Source: Culex pipiens pallens
Lineage: Eukaryota > Arthropoda > Insecta > Diptera > Culicidae
DNA length: 64,000 bases
NCBI RefSeq assembly: GCF_016801865.2
Contig: NC_068937.1
Location: 2,294,001-2,358,000, forward strand
Reading direction: 5' to 3'
How positions within the stretch are numbered: position 1 is the stretch's first letter; each line of letters starts with the position of its first letter. The notes under the pieces are model-generated. The model made no database searches and was not told the DNA's origin. It saw nothing but the letters and a program-made list of their open reading frames with translations. The position numbers and the translations under genes were made by a program. Positions 44,620-55,130 of this stretch are shown here, one piece after another.

Positions 44620-45590
44620 ATGCATTTCCCTGCATTGGTTATCATATTAAGCATGTTTGGTTTCTTTTTTGTTTAATTCCTTTGTTTAGTACCACAAAAT
44701 GTTTTTTTTTTACATTTTTTTTTGTTAATACTTAGATATTATGAAAATTGATTGTAAAATAACTGAACTGGTGTAGAATGACTTATTTGCAATTCCGTTG
44801 TGAAACTAATTACCTTTTTTGTCATTCTCGCAGGCCTACTTTTCTCTTTTCTAAAAGTTTCGAAAAGTGATAGTTTTCGACACAAGTGCTGAAAAGTTCT
44901 ACTTTTCAGCACTGAAATGCGTGCTGCAAAGTTGATCTTTTTAGCACTTGTGTTGAAAAGTCATACTTTTCGATATTGTTTTGATTTTATGAGTGAATTG
45001 ACTAAACACATAGACAATTTACATAAAATTCCATTCGAAGGGAGTTTTTCGGAATTGCAAAAAATGTTGTATGGAACTTGTTGCAAAACTTGAGTTTTTC
45101 AGCAATCGTCGTATTTATCCATCTCGGTAAACCTCGTTTGATAAATGTACTGTAACTTGTATGCATTAACTACTATTAAAACTGTAGCTAACGTCCGAGC
45201 GGGCGGACAATTCAAAGCAGGGAAAACTGTGATATTATATTGTTTTATTCAAATGTAAAGATCATGGCTTGTAATTTAATTTTTATATATTTTTTGCTCC
45301 CTTCTCGACTTTGGTCAGAGTCAAGGGATAAGGAACTTTGGTCAGAGTCAAGGGAACTTCAAAAAATATTGACACCGACCTTACGATTTTTTGAAAATAT
45401 GTGTTCTTTGGAAAAAACAGAAATCATACCCAACAAAAAAATAACTAACGTATTTACGTACTTTACAGATTTTTTGATAAAGTGCACCATTTTTTGAGAT
45501 AACAAAAAACTGATTTTAACTGAAAAATTGCAGTTTTGCAATTTAAGAAAAAAATTCACGTTAACAGCAACAAGCAAGAACCAAATCTGA
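44620..45590. repeat. Family A fragments and AT-rich DNA
   Basis: Family A marks occur at 44620-44770 and at 45300-45360. In the latter a short unit, 'actttggtcagagtcaaggga', is tandemly doubled. The nested hairpin at 44860-44973 lies between them. No gene. Confidence 0.5.
44860..44973. repeat. Nested hairpin, 114 bp
   Basis: The outer arms, TCGAAAAGTGATAGTTTTCG with ACACAAGTGCTGAAAAG, pair with the right end (reverse ATCGAAAAGTATGACTTTTC, AACACAAGTGCT). Inside is a second perfect hairpin: AGTGCTGAAAAGT (44885-44897) and ACTTTTCAGCACT (44901-44913). The motif GTGCTGAAAAGT therefore recurs in both orientations. Confidence 0.8.
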
Positions 45591-46010
45591 AAATATGATT
45601 TCACAAAAGTTCAGTAAATTTTCTATAATTTCGTTTAAAAAACATTGAAGAAAGAAAAGAAAGAAAACTAACCGGAAAATTAAAGTTTTCAACATCTCAC
45701 CAAAGCAGCCGCTCTAATTTTCTAATGTCAATATCTCAGCAACTCATGATCAAATTTTCAAAGTTGAAAACGAAACATGTGGTAAATTTGACGATTTAAT
45801 AATTTTCTTTCGAAAAAAATATTTTGAGAATTTGGAAATCAAAACTAACACTTCAAAAGGGCCAATCATACAATAGTACGTCCTTTTATAATGTTCGTCT
45901 TAAATCGTTTATTTATAAATTTTCAATCAAATAAAAACGATTATTACTTTTAAAAGATTTCGATTTTTAGATTGCATAACAGAAGTAAAATTTTAGGAAA
46001 AAACTAACTT
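45590..46010 (-). repeat. Family B repeat, copy 4 (reverse)
   Basis: Contains, reversed, 'agtacgtccttttataatgtt', 'taacacttcaaaagggcc' and 'gtcaatatctcagcaactcatg'. Diverged and non-coding. Confidence 0.5.
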
Positions 46011-46030
46011 AATCCACCTATGTGGTTGGA

Positions 46031-47543
46031 GCCTTCCTCACTCATTACCAACAGTAAATTTACATACATTTAAGTGAGATCCGGCTTCAAAAAAGTACAT
46101 AAATGTCACTTAAGTGACCATATCTCGAGACAGGGTTGCCAGATCTTCAATGTTTTAGACTCGTTGGAAAGGTCTTTTGATAACCTAACCAACGATGGGT
46201 CGGATGGTGGATCCGGACATAGTTTACATACATTTAAGTGAGATCCGGCTTCAAAAAAGTACATAAATATCACTTAAGTGGATAAATCTTGAGAAATGGT
46301 TGCCAGATCTTCAATGTTTTGGACTCGTTGAAAAGGTCTTTTGATAACCTAACTAACGATGGGTCGGATGGTGGATCCGGACATAGTTTACATACATTTA
46401 AGTGAGATCCGGCTTCAAAAAAGTACATAAATATCACTTAAGTGGATAAATCTTGAGACAGGGTTGCCAGATCTTCAATGTTTTAGACTCGTTGGAAAGG
46501 TCTTTTGATAACCTAACCAACGATGGGTCGGATGGTGGATCCGGACATAGTTTACATACATTTAAGTGAGATCCGGCTTCAAAAAAGTACATAAATATCA
46601 CTTAAGTGGATAAATCTTGAGAAATGGTTGCCAGATCTTCAATGTTTTGGACTCGTTGGAAAGGTCTTTTGATAACCTAACTAACGATGGGTCGGATGAT
46701 GGATCCGGACATAGTTTACATACATTTAAGTGAGATTCGGCTTCAAAAAAGTACATAAATATCACTCAAGTGGATAAATCTTGAGAAATGGTTGCCAGAT
46801 TTTCAATGTTTTGGACTCGTTGAAAAGGTCTTTTGATAACATAACTAACGATGGGTCGGATGGTGGATCCGGACATAGTTTACATACATTTAAGTGAGAT
46901 CCGGCTTCAAAAAAGTACATAAATATCACTTAAGTGGATAAATCTTGAGACAGGGTTGCCAGATCATCAATGTTTTGGATTCGTTGGAAAGGTCTTTTGA
47001 TAACATAACTAACGATGGGTCGGATGGTGGATCCGAACATAGTTTACATACATTTAAGTGAGATCCGGCTTCCAAAAAGTACATCAATATCACTTAAGTG
47101 GCCATATCTCGAGACAGGGTTGCCAGATTGTCAATGTTTTGGACTCGTTGAAAAGGTCTTTTAATAACCTAACTAACGATGGGTCGGATGGTGGATCCGG
47201 ACATAATTTACGTACATTTAAGTGAGATCCGGATATATGTGAAAACACATTTTTATACATAACTTTTGAACTACTTATCGAAACTTCAATCTGTATAAAA
47301 CTCGATCTATGGGACCCTAAACCAAGTCGAATGCAATAGGTTCGGGTCAAATCGGTTCAGCCAGTGCCGAGAAACGTGAGCTAGTTTGTTGGTCACATAC
47401 ATACATACACACACACATACACACAAACATTTGTTCAGTTTTCGATTCTGTGTCGATATGTATACATGAAGGTGGGTCTACGACGTTTTTATACGAAGTT
47501 CATTTTTAGAGCAGGATTATAGCCTTACCTCAGTGAGGAAGGC
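46031..47543. mobile_element. 1.5-kb TIR element carrying a 164-bp satellite
   Basis: The left end GCCTTCCTCACT (46031-46042) is mirrored by AGTGAGGAAGGC (47532-47543). The right about 300 bp matches the truncated copy at 18702-18975, which defines it as a mobile family. Between the ends lie about seven tandem 164-bp units. No transposase frame. The superfamily is not assigned because I could not set a TSD. Confidence 0.8.
46059..47208 (+). repeat. Tandem array, seven 164-bp units
   Basis: The start TTTACATACATTTAAGTGAG recurs at 46059, 46223, 46387, 46551, 46715, 46879 and 47043. Spacing is exactly 164 bp, and a partial eighth unit starts at 47209. Units differ by a handful of substitutions and no indels until the last. 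Alternating variants (GAGACAGGGTTGCC versus GAGAAATGGTTGCC) show pairs of units were duplicated together. Each unit contains the near-palindrome CACTTAAGTG and GTGGATCCGGAC. Confidence 0.97.
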
Positions 47544-47940
47544 AAAAATAGATATTTTGCGAATTGGTTACAGTAGCATGTACAAAGCATGTTCTGATAC
47601 TTTAAGCTATTTTTTCATTAATTAGGCCTGAAATTTAAAATTTAATTATTATTTTTAGTTTAAGTCAAATTTTTACAACTTTCTAGATCTTTGCATATTT
47701 AACAAGCTACAGATTGAGTGGCCCTATCTTCCCTACTCCACTTTGTTTGACAAACTGCACCATTATAATCTTAGGGCCTTTTGAGGGTTAGTTTTCGGTG
47801 AACATAATTTCTTAGTAAAACAGTCTTTAATTATGTGATACATCGTTGGTTTTTAACTTTTTTTTTAAATTAACAAAAAAATTATTTAAAGTTAATTCGA
47901 TAATCAAAACCTGTTTTGAGCTTCACATTCCAATTGAAAA
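47544..47940. other. AT-rich spacer
   Basis: No element or gene that I can support. Confidence 0.35.
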
Positions 47941-47960
47941 TAAGCCATTTGGAGCAAAAC

Positions 47961-48014
47961 ACCATGCGTCTCCTTGAAACTTCAAAGAGCCAATCTTTCC
48001 AATGGATACGCATG
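47961..48014. mobile_element. Mini-hairpin family, copy 4
   Basis: ACCATGCGTCTCCTT at the left pairs with AATGGATACGCATGG at the right, 54 bp overall. It marks the left edge of the island that follows. Confidence 0.75.
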
Positions 48015-48770
48015 GCATTTCACCCCAAAAAAGCTTCTTTTGCATCCCACTTTGCTACCCAGAAGTGCATCGATTTCACCTCTTGGCTGCAAGTCGTCCA
48101 AAGCAGTGGTGTGTGCCAGTTGTGTGCCCTCTATCTTTGGACTATTCTCCCCCTGTTCTATTCTAAGAACAAGTTGCAGTTGGAGGCAGCAGCTGGTCGA
48201 CTCCACGCCGCTGCTACAAATTGCGACGACGACGACACTTGATTGCTTAGGACCGTGGACTTTTGGACGTCACCGGGCTCTGCCGCAGGTCATGAGAGCG
48301 GAACAAAACGACGTCGACCCTAATGTTTTGCTCGCCGAGGCCCAAGTCCCAACAAGGTGGTTGGGGCAATGAAGCAATCGTACGACAGCAGCAGCAGCAG
48401 CATCAGAAGAAGCAAGAAGAAGACCAAAAAGAACGTGTTTAATTTAAAACTCAGCCACTCGTTCTCGGTGCTTGGTGCCGTCTCTTTCCTTCTCCCTCTT
48501 CCATTTTAAGGCCCCTCCAAAGTCCAAGCCAGCCGTGCCAGAAAAGCCAGTTCCGGCTGGTGGCCAAAAAAGAGCAAGGCAAAAGTGTCGTGTCTCTCCG
48601 CGTGGTGGCGTCGTCGTCGTCGTTTTTGGCCGAGCAACTATTGATTTTCTGTTTCGGTTTTTCGGTGTTGTGCCCTCTGATGGCTTTAGGATTCCAAAAA
48701 AGTACACACATGTGTCTGATCGTGTGTGTTTGTGTTTGGTTTTTGTCTTTTTTTTTTTTTGAAGAAAAAT
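48015..48770. promoter_or_regulatory. Island at 47.9-48.8 kb
   Basis: GC-richer unique sequence with (GAC)n at 48223-48237, (CAG)n at 48387-48402, (AAG)n at 48408-48422 and (GTC)n near 48610-48624. Frames of 110-132 residues on both strands overlap each other and show no domain. Likely regulatory or a non-coding exon. Confidence 0.3.
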
Positions 48771-49080
48771 TTTCATTGAATTTTAATTGTTGTTGTCTTT
48801 TTGATCGCCTTTTTTGTAAGATAAAAATGATTGCCGATTTCTAAAGTAACTTAATTTTCAAAAAAAAATATTATTGTTATTGTGTTATGTTTTTCTTCTA
48901 CGATTAAGTGTTAGTGATTAATTGGGAAAACATTTAAACATCAAAATTGAAAGCATTTGTTGGTACACTTCCCAACAATGATTTTAATATTTCGAAGAAT
49001 AATGATTCAATAGAATGAATTTGTTAAAGTTTGATTCGTTCAAAATTCGAAAGCCTTTCACGAAATAACAATTGATGTTT
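48770..49080. other. AT-rich spacer
   Basis: Nothing I can support. Confidence 0.3.
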
Positions 49081-49760
49081 TCCCCCCTTAAATTTACCAT
49101 AAATTTTTGATTTTAACATTGAAAAATATACCATTAGCTATTGAGTAGTTGGCATTATATATTCGGGGCTGTTTGGGTGAGACTTAGAAAACTACTAATT
49201 TTCCTGTTTTCTTAAACAAATTTACAGTACATTTTCTGAAAAAAATGAATAAAAATATTTTCGGAGATAGACACAAATGAGTACTATTTTTTATTCAAAA
49301 ACTGTTTTTAGTTTTAAAAAAACTGGCTGCGTCTTGAAAACAGCGCACTTTATCAAAATTTCTGTTAAGTACTTTTCGATTGCAAATTTCATTTTACATT
49401 AATAACTTAAGTTATTATTGGCTACAAAGTTGTGGGTTTTTGTCCCCTAAAACACATTAAAAAAAACTTTAAAAATAGTAAATAGGGATTTTGGGAAATA
49501 GATTTTTTGTCAAAATCGATTTTTAAATCGCAACAAAAAAATGATTGTACTTTGTTTAGTAGTTCTCCTCAATACCTACAATTTCACCGAAGACAATAAA
49601 TCGATCAGAAAACTCCTCCAAAAGATGCAGATTTTCGTACTATTTTTGTATGGACTGCTGCCAAAATGTTATGGAGCCTTGACACAAATGGTTTTTTTTG
49701 TGATCAGAAGGATGAGCCACACAGTTTGAGCCAAATTAAAGATACAATTTAGAATTTTCT
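49080..49760 (+). repeat. Family B repeat, copy 5
   Basis: Contains 'aacattgaaaaatataccatta', 'gctgtttgggtgagactta', 'aactgttt...gcgtcttgaaaac', 'tgtcccctaaaacacat', 'tacctacaatttcaccgaagac' and 'ttttgtatggac'. This is one of the better preserved copies. It supplies the empty-site reading for the MITE at 469-634. Confidence 0.75.
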
Positions 49761-49794
49761 ACAAAACTGAAACATGGATTTTTTTTTCAGTTAG

Positions 49795-49961
49795 GTCGTT
49801 GCAGATTTTCCCTTACCTTCATAAAATGTGGAGAATCAACCAACTTCCGAATTTACAAATTGGTGTTGAGGATCCGATTCAGGTGGAATTGGTTTTATAC
49901 ATGACGAAATCCAGTCTGCAATCTGCTGAAAACACATTGCGAAGCGCTTTGAGTCGTTGCA
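49795..49961 (+). mobile_element. 5'-truncated SINE fragment
   Basis: The body (about 49804-49952) matches 3' parts of the SINE at 63171-63990 in the same order: 'gattttccctta', 'gtgga.aatcaac', 'caggtggaattggtt', 'cgaaatccagtctgcaatc' and 'gcgaagcg'. It is bracketed by GTCGTTGCA (49795-49803 and 49953-49961), a probable TSD. The tRNA head is missing. Confidence 0.65.
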
Positions 49962-50032
49962 AATTTTGTTATTTTTCCCTTTTTTTTTTTCTTCAGAAGA
50001 TCAGGGGAGATAGAAAAGAAACTCGTGTACAG

Positions 50033-50515
50033 TAGGGTGCCCAGAATATGGGACTTTTTTTCAAAACCTCGCTCCACAAGCTAAATATTGTTCCTTGACC
50101 TATTTTAGGACTCTGGGCCAAATATGAGCAAAATCGGTCATTATTTACCCATTGACACTCGGAGGTGAAGTTTGTATGGAAAAAATCGAAAAAAAGTATG
50201 GAAACCCCAAGTTTCTTACGGTTTGGTCTGCATGGTGCGCTACTTCCATCCAAATATTCCCAAAAGTAAGATTCTTATTGAAAATTTAATGCTCTACAAC
50301 TTTGTACAACACATCAAAGCTGTAAAACTCAATCCTGAAAAGTTATTAGCGATTTAAAAAAGTCATTTTTGTATGAAATACATTTTTTTCACCAATTTTA
50401 AGCTCGGGTATCAATGGGTTAATCTCATCCAATTTCGCTCAAAATTTACACAGATGCTTAAAATAGCCCAAAAATCCGTTTGCCGCTTGTGGATCATTTT
50501 TTTCTGGGAACCCTA
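50033..50515. mobile_element. 483-bp hAT-like MITE, perfect 8-bp TSD
   Basis: The ends TAGGGTGCCCAGA and, reversed, TAGGGTTCCCAGA match at 12 of 13. They are flanked by identical GTGTACAG (50025-50032 and 50516-50523). The hAT-type call follows from TSD length and TAGGGTG ends. A diverged fragment of the same family is at 23120-23220. No transposase. Confidence 0.93.
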
Positions 50516-50523
50516 GTGTACAG

Positions 50524-51660
50524 GAATATCATTATTATCATCATTCAAAAAAAGCTTGTTTCAAGATTTTTACTTTTTTAATATATTCTTGGGAAGGTGA
50601 TTTTTTTTTCATGTACCTACAATTTTTAAAGAGGTTTTTTCAATAGTTTTTCAACACTTAAATTCCACGCTCGAGAAAAATTAGGATTTTCTTGATTTTG
50701 GGATTTTTTGTGTTGAAAATAAAATTTGATTTCCAGAGTGACTTTAATAGTAACCGTTTTTCACTAAAATTTCAGATTAAAAATGAGCAAATGATCATTT
50801 AGGTTTTTACTTTTGCTTTATTTGAAAATATATAAAAAAGATGTTACTAACAAACTTTATCAACTTTTTTTAGAAAACCTGCAAGTTTAATGCTTAGAAT
50901 TTAATAGAAATCGTTTTTATTTGTTCATGCATCAAATCATTCTCAGTTCCCATTTAAACCAAAATTTAATTTTAAAAAATCTTTTTTTTTAACTTCGTAC
51001 AAATTTTGAAGATTTAAAATAACCCATTTCTTAAACATATTATCTGCACTTAGCGGGAAAATCTCCTTATAGTTCGAAAATGTAGTCCGTTTTACGAGCC
51101 GAATCAATTATACAAAAAAGAAATATTGCACATTAAGAATATTTAAAAAAAAACTCGATTTTGCAACACTTTCGAAAATATATGGAGGAACTATTTAGTT
51201 CAACGATTTTATTCACAGGTGGCGCTGCTCCATTCAAATATTTTCTAAAATGAGCAAATTTATTGCTCTACAAACCAAATCTCAATAAAAAATTTAAAAT
51301 ATTTTTTTTTTTAAACCCAGAAAGTGCGATATTGAAAAAAAATAAATGAAACTAAATAAAAATAACAAAATAGATAACACAAATAAAAGAAAACTTTTAT
51401 TAAGATTTAAAAAAAAGACAGATCCAAAATCTATGACGCAGTTTGGCCAATAGTAAGGATCTCAAACGTTAAAAAAAAACAACTAAATTTGATTGCATTT
51501 TGTTAAAATTAAAAAAAGGTTTTTTTCTGGTAGAAAATTGAATTGACATTGAACTTTTTTTTAATTTTTCTTTTTTTCTGAGAAATTTTAAGTGGAAAAA
51601 CCTGTAAATTTACTGAAAAAAGCGGTTTTGACATGAATTCTAACAAAAAAAATTACAATT
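50524..51660. other. AT-rich stretch without a gene
   Basis: A short GC-richer string, 'aggtggcgctgctcc', near 51227 is the only feature that stands out. No ORF or element resolved. Confidence 0.4.
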
Positions 51661-52750
51661 CATTTTTTCGTCACTCAATTCCACCCTGCTAGGTGTCTAA
51701 ATCCAGATATTTTTTGTTTGCCGCATCGGTCGTCGTCGTCGCCAGTCAGCCTCAGCCTTGCTGCTGCTGCTGTCACAAGCAAGCCCAACCAAGAGATGTG
51801 AGAAGCCAACAAGGCACACATACAAAACACAGTGACACAGCCACCCCTTAAATCGAGAGAGACATCAAGGAGACACGGCAACAGCAGCTGAAGCCTAGGC
51901 CGGGGCCAACTCCTTGATTCTTTGCGATGACGTCGATTAATGCCAAAATTAGCATAATTTCGTCCTCTTCTTCCGTTTTTTTGGTTTATGTTTTTCAGTG
52001 TATTTTTTTTTTCTGGCTACTAAACCACACGATATTCTCCCGAGTTTGACTGGATCGTTTTTGGCAGCGCAAGTGCAAGTCGTCGAAAAAAGAAGAACGT
52101 CTCCAAGACCGTGTGCCATGTTCGGAGGTAATGGCGTTATTAAATCATTTTCCCACAAACTGCAAATTGGGTCATATTGATTGATTTTCGGCGGTGTGTG
52201 GCCCATTTCTCACATTTCTGAAAGCGAACGATATTGCAAAAATGACGACGACGACGAGGGCTAGGATAGAGAAGCGAGCGAGATATTGGTTTGAATTATG
52301 GAATTTCGGTGCGGCCTCGAACTGACTTCTTTTTCTTGCTGTTGGTGTTTTTTGGCGTTAGTTCAGGGACTGGATGACGATGCCGGATGTTGGGGAAGAA
52401 TGTCCTCAATTAGGATTCCATTTGGGAGGAAGTGTTTGGAGCGGAATTGAAAGTGACATTGAAATTAGGGTTGACGGTATGTGAAATTGAGATAGTGCAA
52501 TTGAAATCACTTCTTCAGCAATACTAGCTTTAAATTGGTGGTCCAAAGGAAGCATCTGGAAGATCATGTGGTTAGATTACGCCCCAAGTTCGTGCTATTC
52601 AATATTAATAATTGTAGTACATTCGAGGCCTACTGCGTTGCATTAAACGCAGAGAGAATTCTGCGAACGGATTGTATTTCAAAGAATCGACATGGGAGGA
52701 AGGATGCGTGGACATACCGTTCCATAAGTTTCAATAAAGACTGATTTAAT
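51660..52750. promoter_or_regulatory. Island at 51.7-52.8 kb
   Basis: Unique, GC-richer block with a (GTC)n run near 51727-51741, GCTGCTGCTGCTG at 51759-51771 and a (GAC)n run near 52243-52256. Frames of 60-85 residues are not convincing. Likely regulatory. Confidence 0.3.
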
Positions 52751-53080
52751 AGAGAAGTGTTTGAATTATCTTCAGAAGTAGTTTTTAATCATTTACGAAA
52801 TTATTTGAACACTATCAATGTGTCAAGATTTTCTCTATGAATGTGAGTTTGGTTCGGAAGACGAACTGCATTTTCGAATTCCTAAGGCAAATTTGAGTTG
52901 TGCGTTCCCATTTTAGTAAAATTTTAAAATGCATTTTTTTAATAATTTATCACCTCCATTTTGGCCGCCATATTAGATTTAATTACATTTACATAGCTCG
53001 ACAATAGAAAATCGTGGTTAGATTATCCGAAGTGATTTTTTTCGAGGCCTTCGGATAATCATCTCTGCACTGTATGTGAA
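52750..53080. repeat. AT-rich DNA with fragment of the mariner-like family
   Basis: Near 52970-53070, 'gattatccgaagtgatttttt' and 'ccttcggataatc' match the right half of the element at 54509-54818. Only a relic. Confidence 0.5.
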
Positions 53081-54506
53081 AATTCGATTTGGTGTTTTCG
53101 GCAGAATTATAGGTTTGGATGAGGAGTACACCGAAAGAAATTGATACATTAACAAAAAAAGCTTATTTTTTTAATCACTTTTTGTCACAAAAAAATTATT
53201 TAAAAAAAACACTTTTTTTCATTTTTTCATGTTTTGGGAGACATGCTATCTTTTTAGAAAATTCCAGAATTGGCTAAAATCTTTATTAATAATGCTGTGA
53301 TTCTTTTGAAAAAAGTGAATTTTCAATAAAATCAAATAGGTTACAGATTACTTAACTTCATCGTTTTGAATGTAGACTCAAATTTGGAATCTTAAATTAA
53401 TTTTCACTAAATTTTAAAGTTTTTCACATCATAGCCTTTTTTTCAATTTTTCAAAACATTGCCCATGTTTGCTAATTTATATAAAAAAAACGTATATTTT
53501 TTCTAAAGGCTGACATAATTTCCTACACTTTGCTTTTTTTCAAATTTGTTGATACGGTCTTTGGTTGATGAGATGTGGCCATGTAAACATAAAAAAAAAG
53601 AAAAAAAATAGAATTGCTCAGTTATTTAGCAAATTTTCATCTATAAATACCTATGAAAACTTATTTAAATACATATTTTCATTCGCATTCGCATGGATAT
53701 GGTGATCTCGTTGCAGACTGGATTTCGTTATGTATATGTGAAACATATTTTCAGTGTCAAAAGAGCAAACATTGATAAAAAATATATATATTTTGAAGTT
53801 TTTTAATTTTTATTTTTGCTTTAGCAAATAAGTGATATTTTTTAAATTTAAATAAAGAAAGATTTTTTTGAAAAAAAAACAATATTTTTCAGTAATTTTT
53901 GGTATAATTACTTAAAAAAGAGGTAATACATATTCAACCAACAAAATTATCAACCTTCAAAAAAAGAGCTTTTTTTACTGTTTACTGTCAAAGAGCCACT
54001 TTCAAAACAAACAATCACTTTAAGGTGGATGCAACATTAAAAAAGTATTTCTAGTTGCTTTTATTTTGATTTTTCTCATTTGAAAATTGTAAAATAAAAT
54101 AAATGCTGACATTTTCTGAAAATTACGAATTGTATAAAAAATGTGCAGCCTGCCAAATATTTTTTTCCATCTTGAGTTTTTAAACAAAGTATGAAAAAAA
54201 ATCATTCCAAAATATTTATTTTACGCAGTTTTGTTTTCATGTGAAAATTTCAAATATTTGGGAAATTTTCAGATAGTTTCTAGAATTGATCCTAAAATAT
54301 TGCCGAAGATACTAAATCGATCAGCATGATGCAAAATGGCTTTTTCGGTTAAAGAAAAAGTAATCGTAAATTTTCAGCCAATAAACACAAAAAAATAATT
54401 CAAAGAAATTGAAAATTCAAAGAATACAATGGATATTTGAAAATTGAAATCTGATCGCAACCCTGGTTTAAATGGCAGTAGAGTTCATTATTTCATTCAA
54501 AACAAA
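53080..54506. other. AT-rich stretch with three repeat fragments
   Basis: 53695-53742 is a reversed SINE 3' fragment (in reverse, 'acgaaatccagtctgcaacg'). 53884-53979 is a fragment of the ACAGAAAAA MITE family. About 54290-54350 is a Family B relic ('ttgccgaagatactaaatcgatcag'). No gene. Confidence 0.5.
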
Positions 54507-54508
54507 TA

Positions 54509-54818
54509 CAGTCCAGACTCGATTTTAATTTTCATATTTTTAACATAAAATTCGAGTTCTACGACCCCATTTTGGTTAAATTTGAATAGTAGATTGCATA
54601 TGTAGTTAAAAATTACATATTTTCTATATTTCAGCACCGCTATTTGGTCGCCATCTTGGATTTAAAAGTTCTAAATTACTTTAGAGTAGTTAAGGGGTCA
54701 TGCTTGAGCTCAACACTAAAAAATAAGACATCGAAAAAAAAATGTTTGTGATTCGATTATCCGAAGTTTCGATTCTCCGAAGTGAAATTTTGCCAAGGCC
54801 ATCGGATAATCGAGTCTG
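54509..54818. mobile_element. 310-bp mariner-like MITE, TA TSD
   Basis: TA-CAGTCCAGACTCGATT at the left and ATAATCGAGTCTG-TA at the right give imperfect inverted ends flanked by TA. That suggests a Tc1/mariner or pogo-type element. Internal 'tccgaagtttcgattctccga' gives a local hairpin. Diverged relics lie near 37.8 and 53.0 kb. Confidence 0.65.
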
Positions 54819-54819
54819 T

Positions 54820-55130
54820 ATTTCTAATACATCGATTTTTGCGTAAATATTACAAAATATTGCGTAAATATTGCACTCATGTAATCATAAATTTGTCAGA
54901 AACAGTATATCACTATCAAAAATAGGACAATTTTTTCGAAATGGAAATTAATTTAAAAAGGAATCACAAAGTTCATTGATTATTTATATCATTTTTTAAT
55001 AATGAAACAAATCTATAAAGAAATAAAAATGTCAAGATTTATCTTGAGAAATCAAATATTTAAAAATTAAATTAATAATCTTAAAAATCATATCTCGAAA
55101 CAAGAAATATCTAACTAAAACCTTCATTTG
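54820..55130. other. AT-rich spacer
   Basis: Nothing I can support. Confidence 0.3.

Noticed and set aside
46059..47208. CRISPR array or long-terminal-repeat structure
   Set aside because: Whole 164-bp units repeat with no unique spacers, and the context is a eukaryotic TIR element. It is a satellite array.
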